This document shows, one piece after another, positions 18,807-29,044 of a DNA stretch of 64,000 nucleotides. The notes under the pieces were generated by a model that saw only the letters and a program-made list of their open reading frames with translations, was not told where the DNA came from and ran no database searches. The stretch comes from Aquimarina spinulae (GTDB lineage: Bacteria; Bacteroidota; Bacteroidia; Flavobacteriales; Flavobacteriaceae). How positions within the stretch are numbered: the stretch's first letter is position 1; the number at the start of each line of letters is the position of its first letter. The translations under genes were made by a program, and so were the position numbers. The DNA is taken from the NCBI RefSeq assembly GCF_943373825.1, contig NZ_CALSBP010000002.1, forward strand, positions 1,415,501 through 1,479,500, in the 5' to 3' direction.

Positions 18807-19601
18807 ATGAATACTATCAAACAATTTATATTGCTCTTATTGTTTCTAGGAATACCTCTCCTATCTTTTAATACAATATCTGCGCAAAGAAAAATTCCGC
18901 CAAAACCTAAATTACAAACAGCTGTTTATGACGAAGCTGATATGCTTACTACTTCTGAGTCAAAACACCTACAAGAAAAACTAATTCGATATTCTGACAC
19001 TACCTCAACACAAATTGTAGTAGCTACTATTAATTCTCTGCAAGGTGAAAATATTGGTTTATACGCGACAGAATGGGCTCATAAATGGGGAGTTGGACAA
19101 AGTAAAGAAGATAACGGAGTTTTTATACTGGTAGCCAAAAATGACAGAAAAATATGGATTGCCACAGGGTATGGTGTAGAAGAAAAGCTCACCGATTTTA
19201 CCTCAAAAACTATCATTGACCAGATTATAACTCCAGAATTTAAAAGAGGTAATTTTTATACTGGTTTAGACAAAGGTACTACTGCAATTTTTCAAGTGCT
19301 TGATGGCACTTTTAAAGGTTCAAGAAAAAACAAAAAAGAGCTACCTATAACAGAATTAATTATTTTGCTTATAGCTTTTATCATCATCATTAAAGCTTTT
19401 TCTAAAAGCAATCATAGAAATGGTGGAAAAGGAAATCGAGGAAATCGATCAGGAAGCAGCCTTCTGGATGTAATCATCCTAAGCAACATGGGACGTGGAA
19501 GCTTTGGCGGAGGATCTAGTGGAGGTTTTGGCGGTGGTGGATTTGGTGGTGGTTTTGGCGGCGGCGGATTCGGCGGCGGCGGTGCCGGAGGAAGCTGGTA
19601 A
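18807..19601 (+). CDS. Membrane-anchored TPM-domain protein with glycine-rich tail (YgcG-like)
   Basis: A 264-residue protein: signal sequence (1-26), TPM domain (about 40-165: VYDEADMLTTSESKHLQEKL, WGVGQSKEDNGVFILVAKND, IATGYGVEE), a membrane segment (about 178-196) and a tail of Gly/Phe/Ser repeats. This is the standard TPM/YgcG layout and completes the LemA-TPM-TPM module. The Gly tail is low complexity and encoded by GGCGGT-like codons, raising local GC. Confidence 0.9.
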   Translation: MNTIKQFILLLLFLGIPLLSFNTISAQRKIPPKPKLQTAVYDEADMLTTSESKHLQEKLIRYSDTTSTQIVVATINSLQGENIGLYATEWAHKWGVGQSKEDNGVFILVAKNDRKIWIATGYGVEEKLTDFTSKTIIDQIITPEFKRGNFYTGLDKGTTAIFQVLDGTFKGSRKNKKELPITELIILLIAFIIIIKAFSKSNHRNGGKGNRGNRSGSSLLDVIILSNMGRGSFGGGSSGGFGGGGFGGGFGGGGFGGGGAGGSW

Positions 19602-19738
19602 TTATCTTAGTTCTAAATTACAGAAGATATTTTAGTACATCGTTTGAAAGACTAAATTAGCACCAAAAAGAAAGCTGTAATACAACAAATAATCATTAAA
19701 AATTTTACACAGTAAAATAGCACCAGAAAAACACACCT

Positions 19739-21046
19739 CTACTTCTTTCTCAAATACACCGAAACTGGCACACCATGAAAATCAAACTCCTTACGAAGCT
19801 GGTTTTCGAGAAATCGTTTGTATGGATCCCTTATGTATTGTGGTAAATTACAGAAAAACGCAAATTGCGGTTGCGGTGTTGGTAATTGTGTGATGTATTT
19901 TATTTTTACATATTTACCTTTATAAGCAGGCGGTGGATTATGTTCAATTATCGGTAATAAAATATCGTTAAGCTCGCTGGTTTTAATCTTTTTAGACCTG
20001 TTTTTATACACCTCTACTGCCGTTTCGATAGCTTTAAATATACGTTGCTTTGTTAAAGCCGAAATAAATATGATAGGAACATCTGTAAATGGCTCTATTT
20101 CTCTACGTATATATTTTTCAAAATCTTTTAAGGTATTACTTTCCTTATTTTCTACAAGATCCCATTTGTTAACCAGGATTACAATCCCTTTACGATTACG
20201 CTCGGCTAACCAAAAAATATTTTGTACTTGTCCGTCAAAACCTCTGGTTGCATCCAAAACTATTAAACAAACATCACTATGTTCAATTGCTCGAACAGAT
20301 CGCATAACAGAGTAGAACTCCAGGTCTTCTTTTACCTTAGATTTACGTCGTATTCCTGCAGTATCTACCAAGTTAAACTCGAATCCAAAACGATTATACT
20401 TGGTATCAATTGCATCCCGGGTAGTTCCTGCAATATCTGTTACAATATACCGATCTTCTCCTATCAAAGCATTAATAAATGAAGATTTACCCGCATTAGG
20501 CCTTCCTACAACTGCAAATCGAGGTAACTCATTAGATTCGTCTTCATCTTTTTCGGGTAGTACTTTTACCAATTCGTCCAGAAGTTCTCCTGTACCACTT
20601 CCATTAATACTGGCAATAGTATAATATTCGCCAAGGCCTAAATTATAAAACTCTACTGCATTTGTTGCTCTCTGTCCATTATCTACCTTATTCACAACCA
20701 AAAAAACAGGCTTATCTACTTTACGAAGCAGATTGGCAACATCCTGATCCATCCCTGTTATTCCTGACTCTACATCAACCATAAAAATAATGGCATCAGC
20801 TTCATCGATAGCCAGTTCTACCTGCTTATCGATTTCGGTTTCAAAAACATCATCACTCCCCACAACATAACCACCGGTATCAATCAATGAGAACTCTACT
20901 CCATTCCAATCACTCTTTCCATAATGTCTATCACGGGTTACCCCGCTAACAGCATCTACAATAGCCTCTCTTCTTTGAATTAATCGATTAAAGAACGTTG
21001 ACTTTCCAACATTAGGTCTTCCTACAATTGCCACTATACCACTCAT
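19739..21046 (-). CDS. der: Ribosome assembly GTPase Der (EngA)
   Basis: A 435-residue protein with two GTPase domains. G1 motifs are GRPNVGKST (residue 8) and GRPNAGKSS (about residue 180), with DTGG/DTAG and NKVD/NKWD motifs in each half, and a C-terminal KH-like domain. Der is needed for 50S subunit maturation. Length and layout are typical. It is convergent with the TPM gene; a TAATTTTG -7 element (complement of 21070-21077) lies upstream. Confidence 0.98.
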   Translation of the reverse strand: MSGIVAIVGRPNVGKSTFFNRLIQRREAIVDAVSGVTRDRHYGKSDWNGVEFSLIDTGGYVVGSDDVFETEIDKQVELAIDEADAIIFMVDVESGITGMDQDVANLLRKVDKPVFLVVNKVDNGQRATNAVEFYNLGLGEYYTIASINGSGTGELLDELVKVLPEKDEDESNELPRFAVVGRPNAGKSSFINALIGEDRYIVTDIAGTTRDAIDTKYNRFGFEFNLVDTAGIRRKSKVKEDLEFYSVMRSVRAIEHSDVCLIVLDATRGFDGQVQNIFWLAERNRKGIVILVNKWDLVENKESNTLKDFEKYIRREIEPFTDVPIIFISALTKQRIFKAIETAVEVYKNRSKKIKTSELNDILLPIIEHNPPPAYKGKYVKIKYITQLPTPQPQFAFFCNLPQYIRDPYKRFLENQLRKEFDFHGVPVSVYLRKK

Positions 21047-21352
21047 TGATATCTTTTCTAAATTTTGTGCAAAATTAGACTTTTTATTTTAGCAATACTA
21101 TAAATGTTTTGATTTGATTAACAATACGTAAGAAAGTAAAAATAAAAAGCCCAAAGGCCAATGTTTCAGGCCGATGGAACTTTTCATAATTGATAGTCAG
21201 TCAGTGAAATAATTACTTAGTCAAATATACCACGTATTATAGTCAAGTTGGTTACTGTAAAACAACAAAGTTTTTATTGTTATTAGTGAAAAAATAGAGC
21301 TAATTAGCCTCTCTTCGGCATTATGACAAGGATTCTCTCTTTCTATATTGAT
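21047..21352. other. Intergenic region upstream of der
   Basis: 306 bp with no gene I can support. On the reverse strand TAATTTTG (complement of 21070-21077), with a TTG 15 nt further upstream, is a plausible but short-spaced der promoter. The rest is AT-rich with a few weak hairpins and would include the 3' end of the gene at 21353. Confidence 0.4.
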
Positions 21353-22885
21353 TTAATGCTTTTTATGTATTTCATAAATAGCAACTGTATTTGATACTTC
21401 ATTAGTTACTATAATCAGGTCATTTTCTGTTGGACTATCTTCTGCTTCGACCACAATCAATCCTTCTGGAGAAATATCTGTCTCATCTCTTAACCATTCT
21501 AAAAACTTTGGGCTAGATGGATTGGATATATCATACACCAACACTCCTCCTGTTCTCTCTAATCCTACAAAAAGTAGTGTCTTGTTACCCACTTTAAGAG
21601 TTTCTACAGCTTCTGGCTCTGCTCCTTTATCGTCTGATCTTTTATCGGCCGCACTTCCTTCGTTACTATTAAAAGCACTTGGATCCAAATCAAAAATTGT
21701 TTTTCCTATTTGGTCTCCACTGTCATAAATAACTGCTCCAGATGTAGACCATATTGTAAATGATCTTGCACCATAAGCATAAATCACATCATGATCTCCA
21801 TCACCATCAATATCCCCATTTGCAGTAGTAATTTTTAGTCTTCCCAAATTCTCATCTAATTGTAAGGTAGCTGCATCAGAAAAAACGACAGGATCAAGAG
21901 TTAGATCTTTTACTCTTTCTTCTTCAGAAAACCCATCATAATCTCTAGCATCTCCTTCGTTTGCTGTTATTAAATATCGCCCTCCTCTAATCTTAGTATA
22001 TGCTATAGCATCTGGGTGATAAAACCCTAAGACCGGCCAATTTTGAAAATTTCCTACTATATCATCTTTATCACTAGCATCTATTTGATTATTGGATAAC
22101 TCATAATTTTTCACTCCCAATCCGATGATATCAGTAATTGTCTTGGTTTCTAGATTAACAATTGCCAATCCATTATTTTCTTGTAACGTAACATATGCTG
22201 TCTTTGAATCATGTGAAATAGCTACATACTCTGGTTCTACGTCTTGTGCCAGAGATGCTCCTGGTCCAAAAACCCGAAAATCATTACCAATAGCCCGGCC
22301 ATTAAAAGCTGTAAAGCTTACATTCGAAACTTGCCCTGCTGCCACTTCTATAATAGTTATTGATCCTTCTGGGTCATCTGTATACAAATCATTCGGTTCT
22401 CCTTCATTTGCTGCTACAATATATTTCCCATTAGGGCTAAAAGCTACCATATCTGGTAGTGCACCTGCGGGATAGGTATGTAGCAGTTCCTGCGAATCCG
22501 AATTATAAATCGCAATAGTTCCATTTGCTTGTTTATTTGCAGCATTTTCTAAAGCCACAGCCACCATTCCGTTGTTTACGGCTACGCTATTAGGTATACC
22601 GACCAAAGCTATATCTACCCCTTGTACTGGTACGCCCGGATCAGATATATCCCAAACCGAAAGTTCTGATTCTTTTGGATTTACAACAAAAAGCTTATCT
22701 GTTTGAGGATCAAAAGCAGAAATCTCTGCAAATCCCTCATCTCCTGTTCCATTGACAAAGCCTCCGATTTTTTTGAATGTTAATTTACCTGTGTTTCCGC
22801 CTCCATGGTAATCATCAGGGTCACATGCGCTAAAAAGCCCTAATACAATTGTGGAAATAAGAATAGTCTTGTTAAAAATTTTCAT
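21353..22885 (-). CDS. Choice-of-anchor I family beta-propeller lipoprotein
   Basis: A 510-residue protein with a lipoprotein signal peptide (LGLFSACDPDD, Cys21, followed by acidic residues). The body has propeller-like repeats: AEISAFDPQTDKLFVVNPKE, MVAFSPNGKYIVAANEGEPN, VEPEYVAISHDSKTAYVTLQ, ITANEGDARDYDGFSEEERV and the end IVVTNEVSNTVAIYEIHKKH, as in choice-of-anchor I proteins. Calcium-type acidic loops (DIDGDGDHD) are present. Some relatives are described as alkaline-phosphatase- or phytase-like, but I see no proof of catalysis. Monocistronic. Confidence 0.8.
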   Translation of the reverse strand: MKIFNKTILISTIVLGLFSACDPDDYHGGGNTGKLTFKKIGGFVNGTGDEGFAEISAFDPQTDKLFVVNPKESELSVWDISDPGVPVQGVDIALVGIPNSVAVNNGMVAVALENAANKQANGTIAIYNSDSQELLHTYPAGALPDMVAFSPNGKYIVAANEGEPNDLYTDDPEGSITIIEVAAGQVSNVSFTAFNGRAIGNDFRVFGPGASLAQDVEPEYVAISHDSKTAYVTLQENNGLAIVNLETKTITDIIGLGVKNYELSNNQIDASDKDDIVGNFQNWPVLGFYHPDAIAYTKIRGGRYLITANEGDARDYDGFSEEERVKDLTLDPVVFSDAATLQLDENLGRLKITTANGDIDGDGDHDVIYAYGARSFTIWSTSGAVIYDSGDQIGKTIFDLDPSAFNSNEGSAADKRSDDKGAEPEAVETLKVGNKTLLFVGLERTGGVLVYDISNPSSPKFLEWLRDETDISPEGLIVVEAEDSPTENDLIIVTNEVSNTVAIYEIHKKH

Positions 22886-23063
22886 TATTGATCTCGTTTT
22901 GTGTGATTAAAAATTCAAATGTTAACAACACATATATCCTTAACGTTATGCTAAGGATAAATTATAGACATTAATCAATAAATAGTTTTAACAAAAACCT
23001 TCTCGCAAGTGACAAAGAAGGCCTAAAAAGCAATACATAAAGTAATATTGCAAGGATTACGAA

Positions 23064-23945
23064 TTAGTTATTATATCCAAATCGTTTTAATTGACGTTCG
23101 TTACTACGCCAGTTTTTATTAATTTTTACATAAAGTTCTATATGTATCTTTTTTCCGAAAAACTTTTCCAGTTCTTTACGTGCTTCTGTACCTACTCTTT
23201 TTAGAGCAGACCCTTTATGACCTATAATGATTCCTTTTTGAGAATCACGTTCTACCATAATCACCGAACGAATTCTAATAATAGTATCGTCCTCTACAAA
23301 CTCCTCTGTCTCTACTTCTACAGAATAAGGAATTTCTTTTTTATAGTGCACTAATATTTTTTCGCGAATGGCTTCATTTACAAAAAAGCGTTCTGGTTTA
23401 TCTGTTAACTGATCTTTTGGATAAAAAGGTGGTGAATCTGGTAACAATTCGATTATTCTACCAAAAACTTCTTTTACATTAAAATTTTCTAAAGCAGATA
23501 CAGGGTATATTTCTGCATTGGGTACTTTTTGACTCCAAAACTGAACCTGTTCTTCTAATTTTTCCTGATTAGATTGGTCTATTTTATTTATTAGCAGAAG
23601 AATAGGGATTTTCGCATTTGTTATTTTATTAAAAAAAGCTTCATCTTTCAGGTCTTTTTCACCAATCTCTACCATATATATCAATACATCTGCATCTTCA
23701 AAAGCAGATTTAACAAAATCCATCATCGATTCCTGAAGCTCATAAGCAGGTTTTATAATCCCAGGAGTATCTGACAGAATCGCCTGAAAATCATCACCGT
23801 TTACAATTCCCAAAATACGATGTCTTGTTGTTTGTGCTTTAGAAGTAATAATAGATAACTTCTCACCAATAAAGGCATTCATTAATGTAGATTTGCCCAC
23901 GTTAGGGTTACCTATAATATTTACAAAGCCAGCTTTATGAGCCAT
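23064..23945 (-). CDS. era: Ribosome maturation GTPase Era
   Basis: 293 residues from the ATG complementary to 23943-23945 (MAHKAGFVNIIGNPNVGKST). An in-frame ATG 16 codons upstream would add a hydrophobic leader foreign to Era, so I reject it. The G domain has GNPNVGKST, DTPGI and NKID; the C-terminal KH domain includes GIIIGHKGSALKRVGTEAR. Era binds 16S rRNA in 30S maturation. Confidence 0.97.
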   Translation of the reverse strand: MAHKAGFVNIIGNPNVGKSTLMNAFIGEKLSIITSKAQTTRHRILGIVNGDDFQAILSDTPGIIKPAYELQESMMDFVKSAFEDADVLIYMVEIGEKDLKDEAFFNKITNAKIPILLLINKIDQSNQEKLEEQVQFWSQKVPNAEIYPVSALENFNVKEVFGRIIELLPDSPPFYPKDQLTDKPERFFVNEAIREKILVHYKKEIPYSVEVETEEFVEDDTIIRIRSVIMVERDSQKGIIIGHKGSALKRVGTEARKELEKFFGKKIHIELYVKINKNWRSNERQLKRFGYNN

Positions 23946-24074
23946 ATAATTGATTTTAATGCAAAGGTAGATGAATATTAAGCAAGAAAACAACAGATCA
24001 TAAAATTATTACATACATCCTTGTTTTATTAACATTTTCCTACAAAAAGTAGTTATTAAAATAAAGGAGTTGAA

Positions 24075-24106
24075 TTGAATTTTTAATTGAATTTTTCTTA
24101 AATTTA
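24075..24106 (+). promoter_or_regulatory. Candidate promoter of the OmpA/PD40 gene
   Basis: TTG at 24075-24077, a 21-nt spacer, and TAAATTTA at 24099-24106, one base off TAnnTTTG. The spacer contains an 11-bp direct repeat of TTGAATTTTT. About 60 bp of leader precede the proposed start. Confidence 0.35.
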
Positions 24107-24168
24107 GTTCCAGTATGTTTTCAAATACCCCGTGAAAACAAGTTTTTAACATTAAATTCTGGGATCGT

Positions 24169-26190
24169 TTGAAAAATCACACCTTATTTTTTACTTCAAT
24201 TTTTATAAGAAGAAATCTCATTTCTTTCTACATACTCATTTTCATAACATCGTCGCAGCTTTTTTCTCAAGATCAGGATAAACAGATAACTAAAGCAGAT
24301 CAAAGTTTTACAGCATTTGCATATATAGATGCCAGAGCAATCTACATGGATGTGGCTCAACGCGGATATTCTTCTCAAAATCTATACTCTAAACTAGGAG
24401 ATTCGTTCTATTTTACAGGAGATCTTGAAGATTCTGTAGGATGGTATGAAAAGCTTATTCAAACCTATCCAGAGGATCTTAATCCCGAATATTTATTTAG
24501 ATATGCACAAAGCTTAAAAAGTGTTGAACGCTACAAGGAAGCCGATAGGATTATGGATCAATTCTATGCTATTACAGGAAATGACAAACGAGCCAAATCT
24601 TTTATAGAAAAAAGAAATTACTTAGATTTTATCGAAATGCAGTCGGGTAAATATGACATATTTCCTTTGAGTATTAATTCAAAAAATTCAGAATACGCAC
24701 CTAGTTTCAATAACAAAAATCAAATTGTCTTTGCTTCATCAAGAAGCAAAAGCATTAATGACTCAAAACTTCATAAATGGAATAAAATGCCTTTTTTAGA
24801 TATCTTTTCTTCAAATATCAAAGAAGATCAGATTACTTTAGAAGATCCTGTTAAACTTAAAGGAAAAATAAATACAAAATTCCATGAGTCATCTACCAGT
24901 TTTAGTAAAGACGGAGAAACTGTATATTTTTCAAGAAACAACTACACCAACAACAAATTAGGAACGAGTAAAAAGGGGGTTGTACTCCTAAAATTATATA
25001 AGGCCACCCTAGAAGACGGAATATGGACTGATATCGTAGAATTACCTTTTTCTAGTGACGAATATTCTGTGTCTCATCCTTCCTTAAGCGCTGATGGGAC
25101 GAAACTTTATTTTGCCAGTGACATGCCAGGTACTTTGGGGCAATCTGACCTGTTTGTGGTAGATGTATTAGGAGGTGGAAAATATGGCGAACCAAAAAAC
25201 TTAGGAGGTAACATAAATACAGAAGGCAGAGAGACTTTTCCTTATATCAGTGACAGTGGAAGACTATACTTTTCTAGTGATGGTCATGTAGGTCTAGGCG
25301 GATTAGATATTTTTGTTTCTGTACCTAATGAATCTGGTTTTTCTGATGCTTTTAATATTGGTAAACCTGTAAATAGCTCTAAAGACGACTTTACCTTTGT
25401 ATTAAATGAAGATACCAAAATAGGGTATTTTGCTAGTAACAGAAAAGGAGGTAAAGGTAATGATGACATCTACAGTTTTAAGCAAGTCGAAGAACTGATC
25501 ACTTCTTGCATGCAATATATAGATGGCACAATCACAGATAGTGTAACTGGCGAACCACTTATAAGAACAGACGTTATAGTATTGGATAATAGTGGTAACA
25601 TATTATATCAAGCTGTTTCTGATCTAAAAGGAAAATACAAAATCAAAGTACCTTGTGATACATCATATGTGATACGAGCACAGCTCGAAAATTTCATCCC
25701 TAAAGAAGTTACATTAGAAACTACAGATGTTTTTGAATTTATTCATAATCTACCAATTTCATTAACAAATATAGATTCAGAAAAAGTATTATCCTCTACA
25801 GTAGAGGTTACTGTTGGTGATGATCTGGGAAAAATTTTACAATTAGAACCTATTTATTTTGGGTTGGATGATTATGAAATTAGCCCAAAAGCCGAAGTCG
25901 AGCTTCAAAAAATAATTTCTGCAATGAACAAGTATCCCAAATTAAAAATTGAAGTTCGCTCACATACTGATAGTAGATCCAGTCATTGGTACAACAAAAA
26001 GTTAAGTGTAAAAAGAATGAGAGCCACAATAAGGTATATCGTGCGAAAAGGCAATGTTGATTGGCGACGCATACCTGGTAAAGCATATGGAGAAAGAAGA
26101 TTGATTAATAAATGTGCCGATGGAGTCGATTGCACAGAAGAAGAGCATCAGGAAAACAGAAGAAGTGAGTTTATTATCATGAAAATATAA
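24169..26190 (+). CDS. OmpA-family protein with TPR, PD40 propeller and carboxypeptidase-like domains (PorE-like layout)
   Basis: 673 residues from a TTG start; no ATG precedes the signal sequence and the next Met is about 60 codons in. After the signal peptide (ending QLFSQ) come TPR-like helices (residues 40-140), a PD40/WD40-like propeller (about 165-440, with SADGTKLYFASDMPGTLGQS and ISDSGRLYFSSDGHVGLGGL), a carboxypeptidase-regulatory-like domain (about 445-520) and a C-terminal OmpA peptidoglycan-binding domain (IEVRSHTDSRSS, ENRRSEFIIMK). This order matches T9SS/gliding-associated PorE-type proteins. No PorP/SprF partner is adjacent, so a T9SS role is only inferred. Confidence 0.85.
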   Translation: MKNHTLFFTSIFIRRNLISFYILIFITSSQLFSQDQDKQITKADQSFTAFAYIDARAIYMDVAQRGYSSQNLYSKLGDSFYFTGDLEDSVGWYEKLIQTYPEDLNPEYLFRYAQSLKSVERYKEADRIMDQFYAITGNDKRAKSFIEKRNYLDFIEMQSGKYDIFPLSINSKNSEYAPSFNNKNQIVFASSRSKSINDSKLHKWNKMPFLDIFSSNIKEDQITLEDPVKLKGKINTKFHESSTSFSKDGETVYFSRNNYTNNKLGTSKKGVVLLKLYKATLEDGIWTDIVELPFSSDEYSVSHPSLSADGTKLYFASDMPGTLGQSDLFVVDVLGGGKYGEPKNLGGNINTEGRETFPYISDSGRLYFSSDGHVGLGGLDIFVSVPNESGFSDAFNIGKPVNSSKDDFTFVLNEDTKIGYFASNRKGGKGNDDIYSFKQVEELITSCMQYIDGTITDSVTGEPLIRTDVIVLDNSGNILYQAVSDLKGKYKIKVPCDTSYVIRAQLENFIPKEVTLETTDVFEFIHNLPISLTNIDSEKVLSSTVEVTVGDDLGKILQLEPIYFGLDDYEISPKAEVELQKIISAMNKYPKLKIEVRSHTDSRSSHWYNKKLSVKRMRATIRYIVRKGNVDWRRIPGKAYGERRLINKCADGVDCTEEEHQENRRSEFIIMKI

Positions 26191-26235
26191 TCTTCTCGTG
26201 GAAATCTGGTCTAATAAAACACACTAAAGAATAGT

Positions 26236-27579
26236 TTATACTTTATATTTTTCAAAATAGATTTTAGCTCTGGCATTTACTCTTGGAGCCAGTAATAATC
26301 CAGAAATCACTGTAGGGATTGCCATTATAGCAAAAGCGCTATCAATAAGATTAATCGCAAATTCTATTTTTACTACTGCGGCAATTATAATCGATACTAT
26401 GTATAAGTAATTATAATATTTACCATACTTCGGCTTGGTTAAAAAGCTTAAACATGTAGTACCATAATGAGAATATGAAAACAATGTTGAAAGTCCAAAC
26501 ACCAAAACCATAATAACCACTACAATATCCCCCAATCCATATGGCAAAACAGAATTAAAAGCTTCTAAAGTAAGGGATATGCCATTACCATTAGAGTTTT
26601 GCCATACTCCTGTAGAAAGTATTGCCAAAGCAGTTAATGTGCATACCAGTAATGTATCTATTGCCGGACCAATCATTGCCACTAATCCTTCTCGAATAGG
26701 CTCATTGGTTTTTGCTGTACCATGCATCATAGGAGCGGTTCCTATACCTGCCTCGTTAGAAAATGCAGCTCTTTTTACTCCTGTTTTAATCAAATACCCT
26801 AAAGCTCCTCCTGCAGCTGCTTTTCCAGAAAATGCATCAGAAAAAATTAGCATAAACATATCTGGTATTTTTTCTATTTGTAATACCAAAATAGTAATCA
26901 CAGTAATAAAATATAGCACTACCATAAAAGGAACCAATCTACTGGCCACAACCCCAATTCTTTTTATTCCTCCCATAATGACCAGCGAAGCAAACCCCGC
27001 TAAGACAATCCCGATATACCATTTATAACCATCATCCCAATCTAAAACATCTACTAATGTTTGAGTTAGTTGATTTGCAGTAAACGCAGGTAATGTACCG
27101 ACCAATCCTGCCAAGGCAAAAAGTATGGCCAAGGGTTTCCATTGGGTTCCCAGGCCGTTAGTGATTACATACATAGGACCACTAAGTAAAGCCCTTTTAT
27201 CATCTTCTGATCGATACATTACCGCTAGTGAACAGGTATAAAACTTGGTTGCCATACCGATTAAAGCACTGATCCACATCCAGAACACAGCCCCTGGGCC
27301 ACCTGCAACAATTGCTACCGCTACACCACTTATATTACCCATACCTACTGTAGCTGCAATTGCAGAAGATAATGCCTGAAAATGACTAAGCTGGCCAGGC
27401 GCATGCTCATTATCATATTTACCTCGCAACACATCGATCGCATGTTTGAAATAGAAAAAAGGTGTAAATCTAGAATAGATAAGAAAAAATATTCCTCCAC
27501 CAATAAGCAATACCAATAAAGGCCAGTCCCATACCCAGGAGCTAAAATCAGCAATAAAGTCTTCTATTATTTTAAACAT
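26236..27579 (-). CDS. Alanine/glycine:cation symporter (AGCS family)
   Basis: 447 residues from the ATG complementary to 27577-27579; a TTG two codons earlier is less likely. About ten membrane segments are visible, with AGCS signatures LSSAIAATVGMGNISGVAVA, GGPGAVFWMWISALIGMATK and AAFSNEAGIGTAPMMHGTAK. It should import alanine or glycine with Na+ or H+ across the inner membrane. Convergent with the OmpA gene. Confidence 0.93.
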   Translation of the reverse strand: MFKIIEDFIADFSSWVWDWPLLVLLIGGGIFFLIYSRFTPFFYFKHAIDVLRGKYDNEHAPGQLSHFQALSSAIAATVGMGNISGVAVAIVAGGPGAVFWMWISALIGMATKFYTCSLAVMYRSEDDKRALLSGPMYVITNGLGTQWKPLAILFALAGLVGTLPAFTANQLTQTLVDVLDWDDGYKWYIGIVLAGFASLVIMGGIKRIGVVASRLVPFMVVLYFITVITILVLQIEKIPDMFMLIFSDAFSGKAAAGGALGYLIKTGVKRAAFSNEAGIGTAPMMHGTAKTNEPIREGLVAMIGPAIDTLLVCTLTALAILSTGVWQNSNGNGISLTLEAFNSVLPYGLGDIVVVIMVLVFGLSTLFSYSHYGTTCLSFLTKPKYGKYYNYLYIVSIIIAAVVKIEFAINLIDSAFAIMAIPTVISGLLLAPRVNARAKIYFEKYKV

Positions 27580-27654
27580 AAACAATAAGGATAGTGGTTA
27601 TAAATGTAGTGACAAAAATTAGATATGATGCCTTCAATCTAAAAATTACAGCAT

Positions 27655-28122
27655 CTACGCTCTTATAAATCTGGGTTTATCAACACCACGATCATACATA
27701 ATAATACTTCCCGCTACAGCCACATTAATGCTTAATTCGGATTTAAATTTAACTAAAAACTGTGATTTTTCGATAGCTATTTTAGATAATCCATGATCCT
27801 CGGCTCCTAGTAAATACACACAGCGTTTTGGGTGGCTAAACGTCTCTAGAGATTGTGCATTATCTGTTAGCTCTACTCCTACCAACATTGCTCCTTTAGG
27901 TAGGTGTTGGTAAAAATCCTCAAAAGTATCGTAATGAAAATACGGCATGGCCTTTACCGCATTATGAGTATCACTGGCTTGTTTTGCATATCGATTACCT
28001 ATCGTAAAAATAAAACTAGCTCCCATATTTTGTGCAGAACGCCATAATACGCCAAGGTTCTCTGGTGTTTTACCATTTTGAATACCGATCCCAAAAAATT
28101 CATTCTCGAAATTATCAATCAT
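27655..28122 (-). CDS. TrmH/SpoU-family RNA 2'-O-methyltransferase
   Basis: 155 residues from the ATG complementary to 28120-28122; an upstream in-frame ATG adds 18 residues that look like noise. The SPOUT knot motifs are present: NLGVLWRSAQNMGASFIFTI, CVYLLGAEDHGLSK and SELSINVAVAGSIIMYDRG. It methylates a ribose in tRNA or rRNA using SAM; the substrate cannot be told. Size resembles TrmL-type single-domain members, though not specifically enough to name it. Confidence 0.9.
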   Translation of the reverse strand: MIDNFENEFFGIGIQNGKTPENLGVLWRSAQNMGASFIFTIGNRYAKQASDTHNAVKAMPYFHYDTFEDFYQHLPKGAMLVGVELTDNAQSLETFSHPKRCVYLLGAEDHGLSKIAIEKSQFLVKFKSELSINVAVAGSIIMYDRGVDKPRFIRA

Positions 28123-28201
28123 AAGGCAAAAATAGAAAAACTGAGATATAGTTCTGGGAACACAACTTAAAAACAAATTTAATTCTATTATACAATCTCG
28201 A

Positions 28202-29044
28202 TTAACTACTACTATATTTTAGGTAAGCATTTTTTAGTTTGGTATCGTACTTATTCTTCTTATAGCCTGATCCGTTATACCCTTCGGCAAATCTTGCCCA
28301 GTTCTTTTCTATTATCCAATCCAGTAATTTTTTACCTTTAAAAGATGTAGCTTCTATAAATTTACCAAAAGCCTTAAGGTGTTCTCTTTCATGATCATAC
28401 ATTTCTGAAACAAAATGGTCTATAGAAGAAAAACCTAAGTTCGCATAATGAAATCCCATGATTTGAAAAGCCCCCCATGATGCCGAACTATATGCTGCTT
28501 CATGAAAAGCTGGGTCATCAGACATCCCAGCAGCTTTTTCTAAACGATCATACTCTCCAGCCCCGCCTTTATAATGTACTTTTGTCCATTTCTCATATAG
28601 CACATTTTTAGTATATTCTGAAACATATTGAGATGGGGTTATTCCTCGTTTCTCTAATTCTTTCCAAAAAATATGGCCTTCAAACAAAATTCTGGGTCTA
28701 CCAGATACCAAAAAGCCTTTTCCATTACTTTCTATTTCATTAACTGCTTTTACCATTGCTAATTCTAACCCAAATAGATCTGCAAAATCCTCGATATCTT
28801 GTTCAGACAAGAGCTTATCGTTAAATGCAATAAAGTCATTTTTTACTTCAATAAGTTTAGACCAGGTTTTAAGCCCAACAATACCATCTATCACAAGGTT
28901 ATGCTTGGCCTGAAAATCTCTGACAGCTGTATCTGTATCTTTCCCAAAAAAATTAGACACATATACTTGATATCCCAGTGTGGTTAAAATTTCTTCCAAA
29001 AAATGAACATCCTGTCCGTTCGAACGATACCGTATTGTTTTCAT
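28202..29044 (-). CDS. Endolysin-like N-acetylmuramidase with peptidoglycan-binding domain
   Basis: A 280-residue protein. Residues 1-65 are a PG_binding_1 domain (LEEILTTLGYQVYVSNFFGK, DTAVRDFQAKHNLVIDGIVG, KTWSKL). Residues about 85-278 form an N-acetylmuramidase domain of the phage-endolysin type (DUF3380): AMVKAVNEIESNGKGFL with likely catalytic Glu105, RPRILFEGHIFWKELEKRG, AAYSSASWGAFQIMGFHY and WARFAEGYNGSGYKKNKYD. There is no signal peptide, as for an endolysin or an effector loaded by another machine. No phage genes surround it. Confidence 0.85.
   Translation of the reverse strand: MKTIRYRSNGQDVHFLEEILTTLGYQVYVSNFFGKDTDTAVRDFQAKHNLVIDGIVGLKTWSKLIEVKNDFIAFNDKLLSEQDIEDFADLFGLELAMVKAVNEIESNGKGFLVSGRPRILFEGHIFWKELEKRGITPSQYVSEYTKNVLYEKWTKVHYKGGAGEYDRLEKAAGMSDDPAFHEAAYSSASWGAFQIMGFHYANLGFSSIDHFVSEMYDHEREHLKAFGKFIEATSFKGKKLLDWIIEKNWARFAEGYNGSGYKKNKYDTKLKNAYLKYSSS

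Noticed and set aside
19490..19600. GC-rich patch as a transferred segment
   Set aside because: It encodes the Gly-rich tail of the TPM-domain protein; codon content explains the GC.
23946..23993. N-terminal extension of Era by 16 residues
   Set aside because: The added hydrophobic residues do not fit a cytosolic GTPase and the MAHKAGFVNI start matches the family.
28123..28176. N-terminal extension of the TrmH-type methylase
   Set aside because: The internal ATG gives a family-typical start; the extra 18 residues look unrelated.
28202..29044. Prophage remnant
   Set aside because: Only one endolysin-like gene; no capsid, tail, integrase or att-like repeats nearby.
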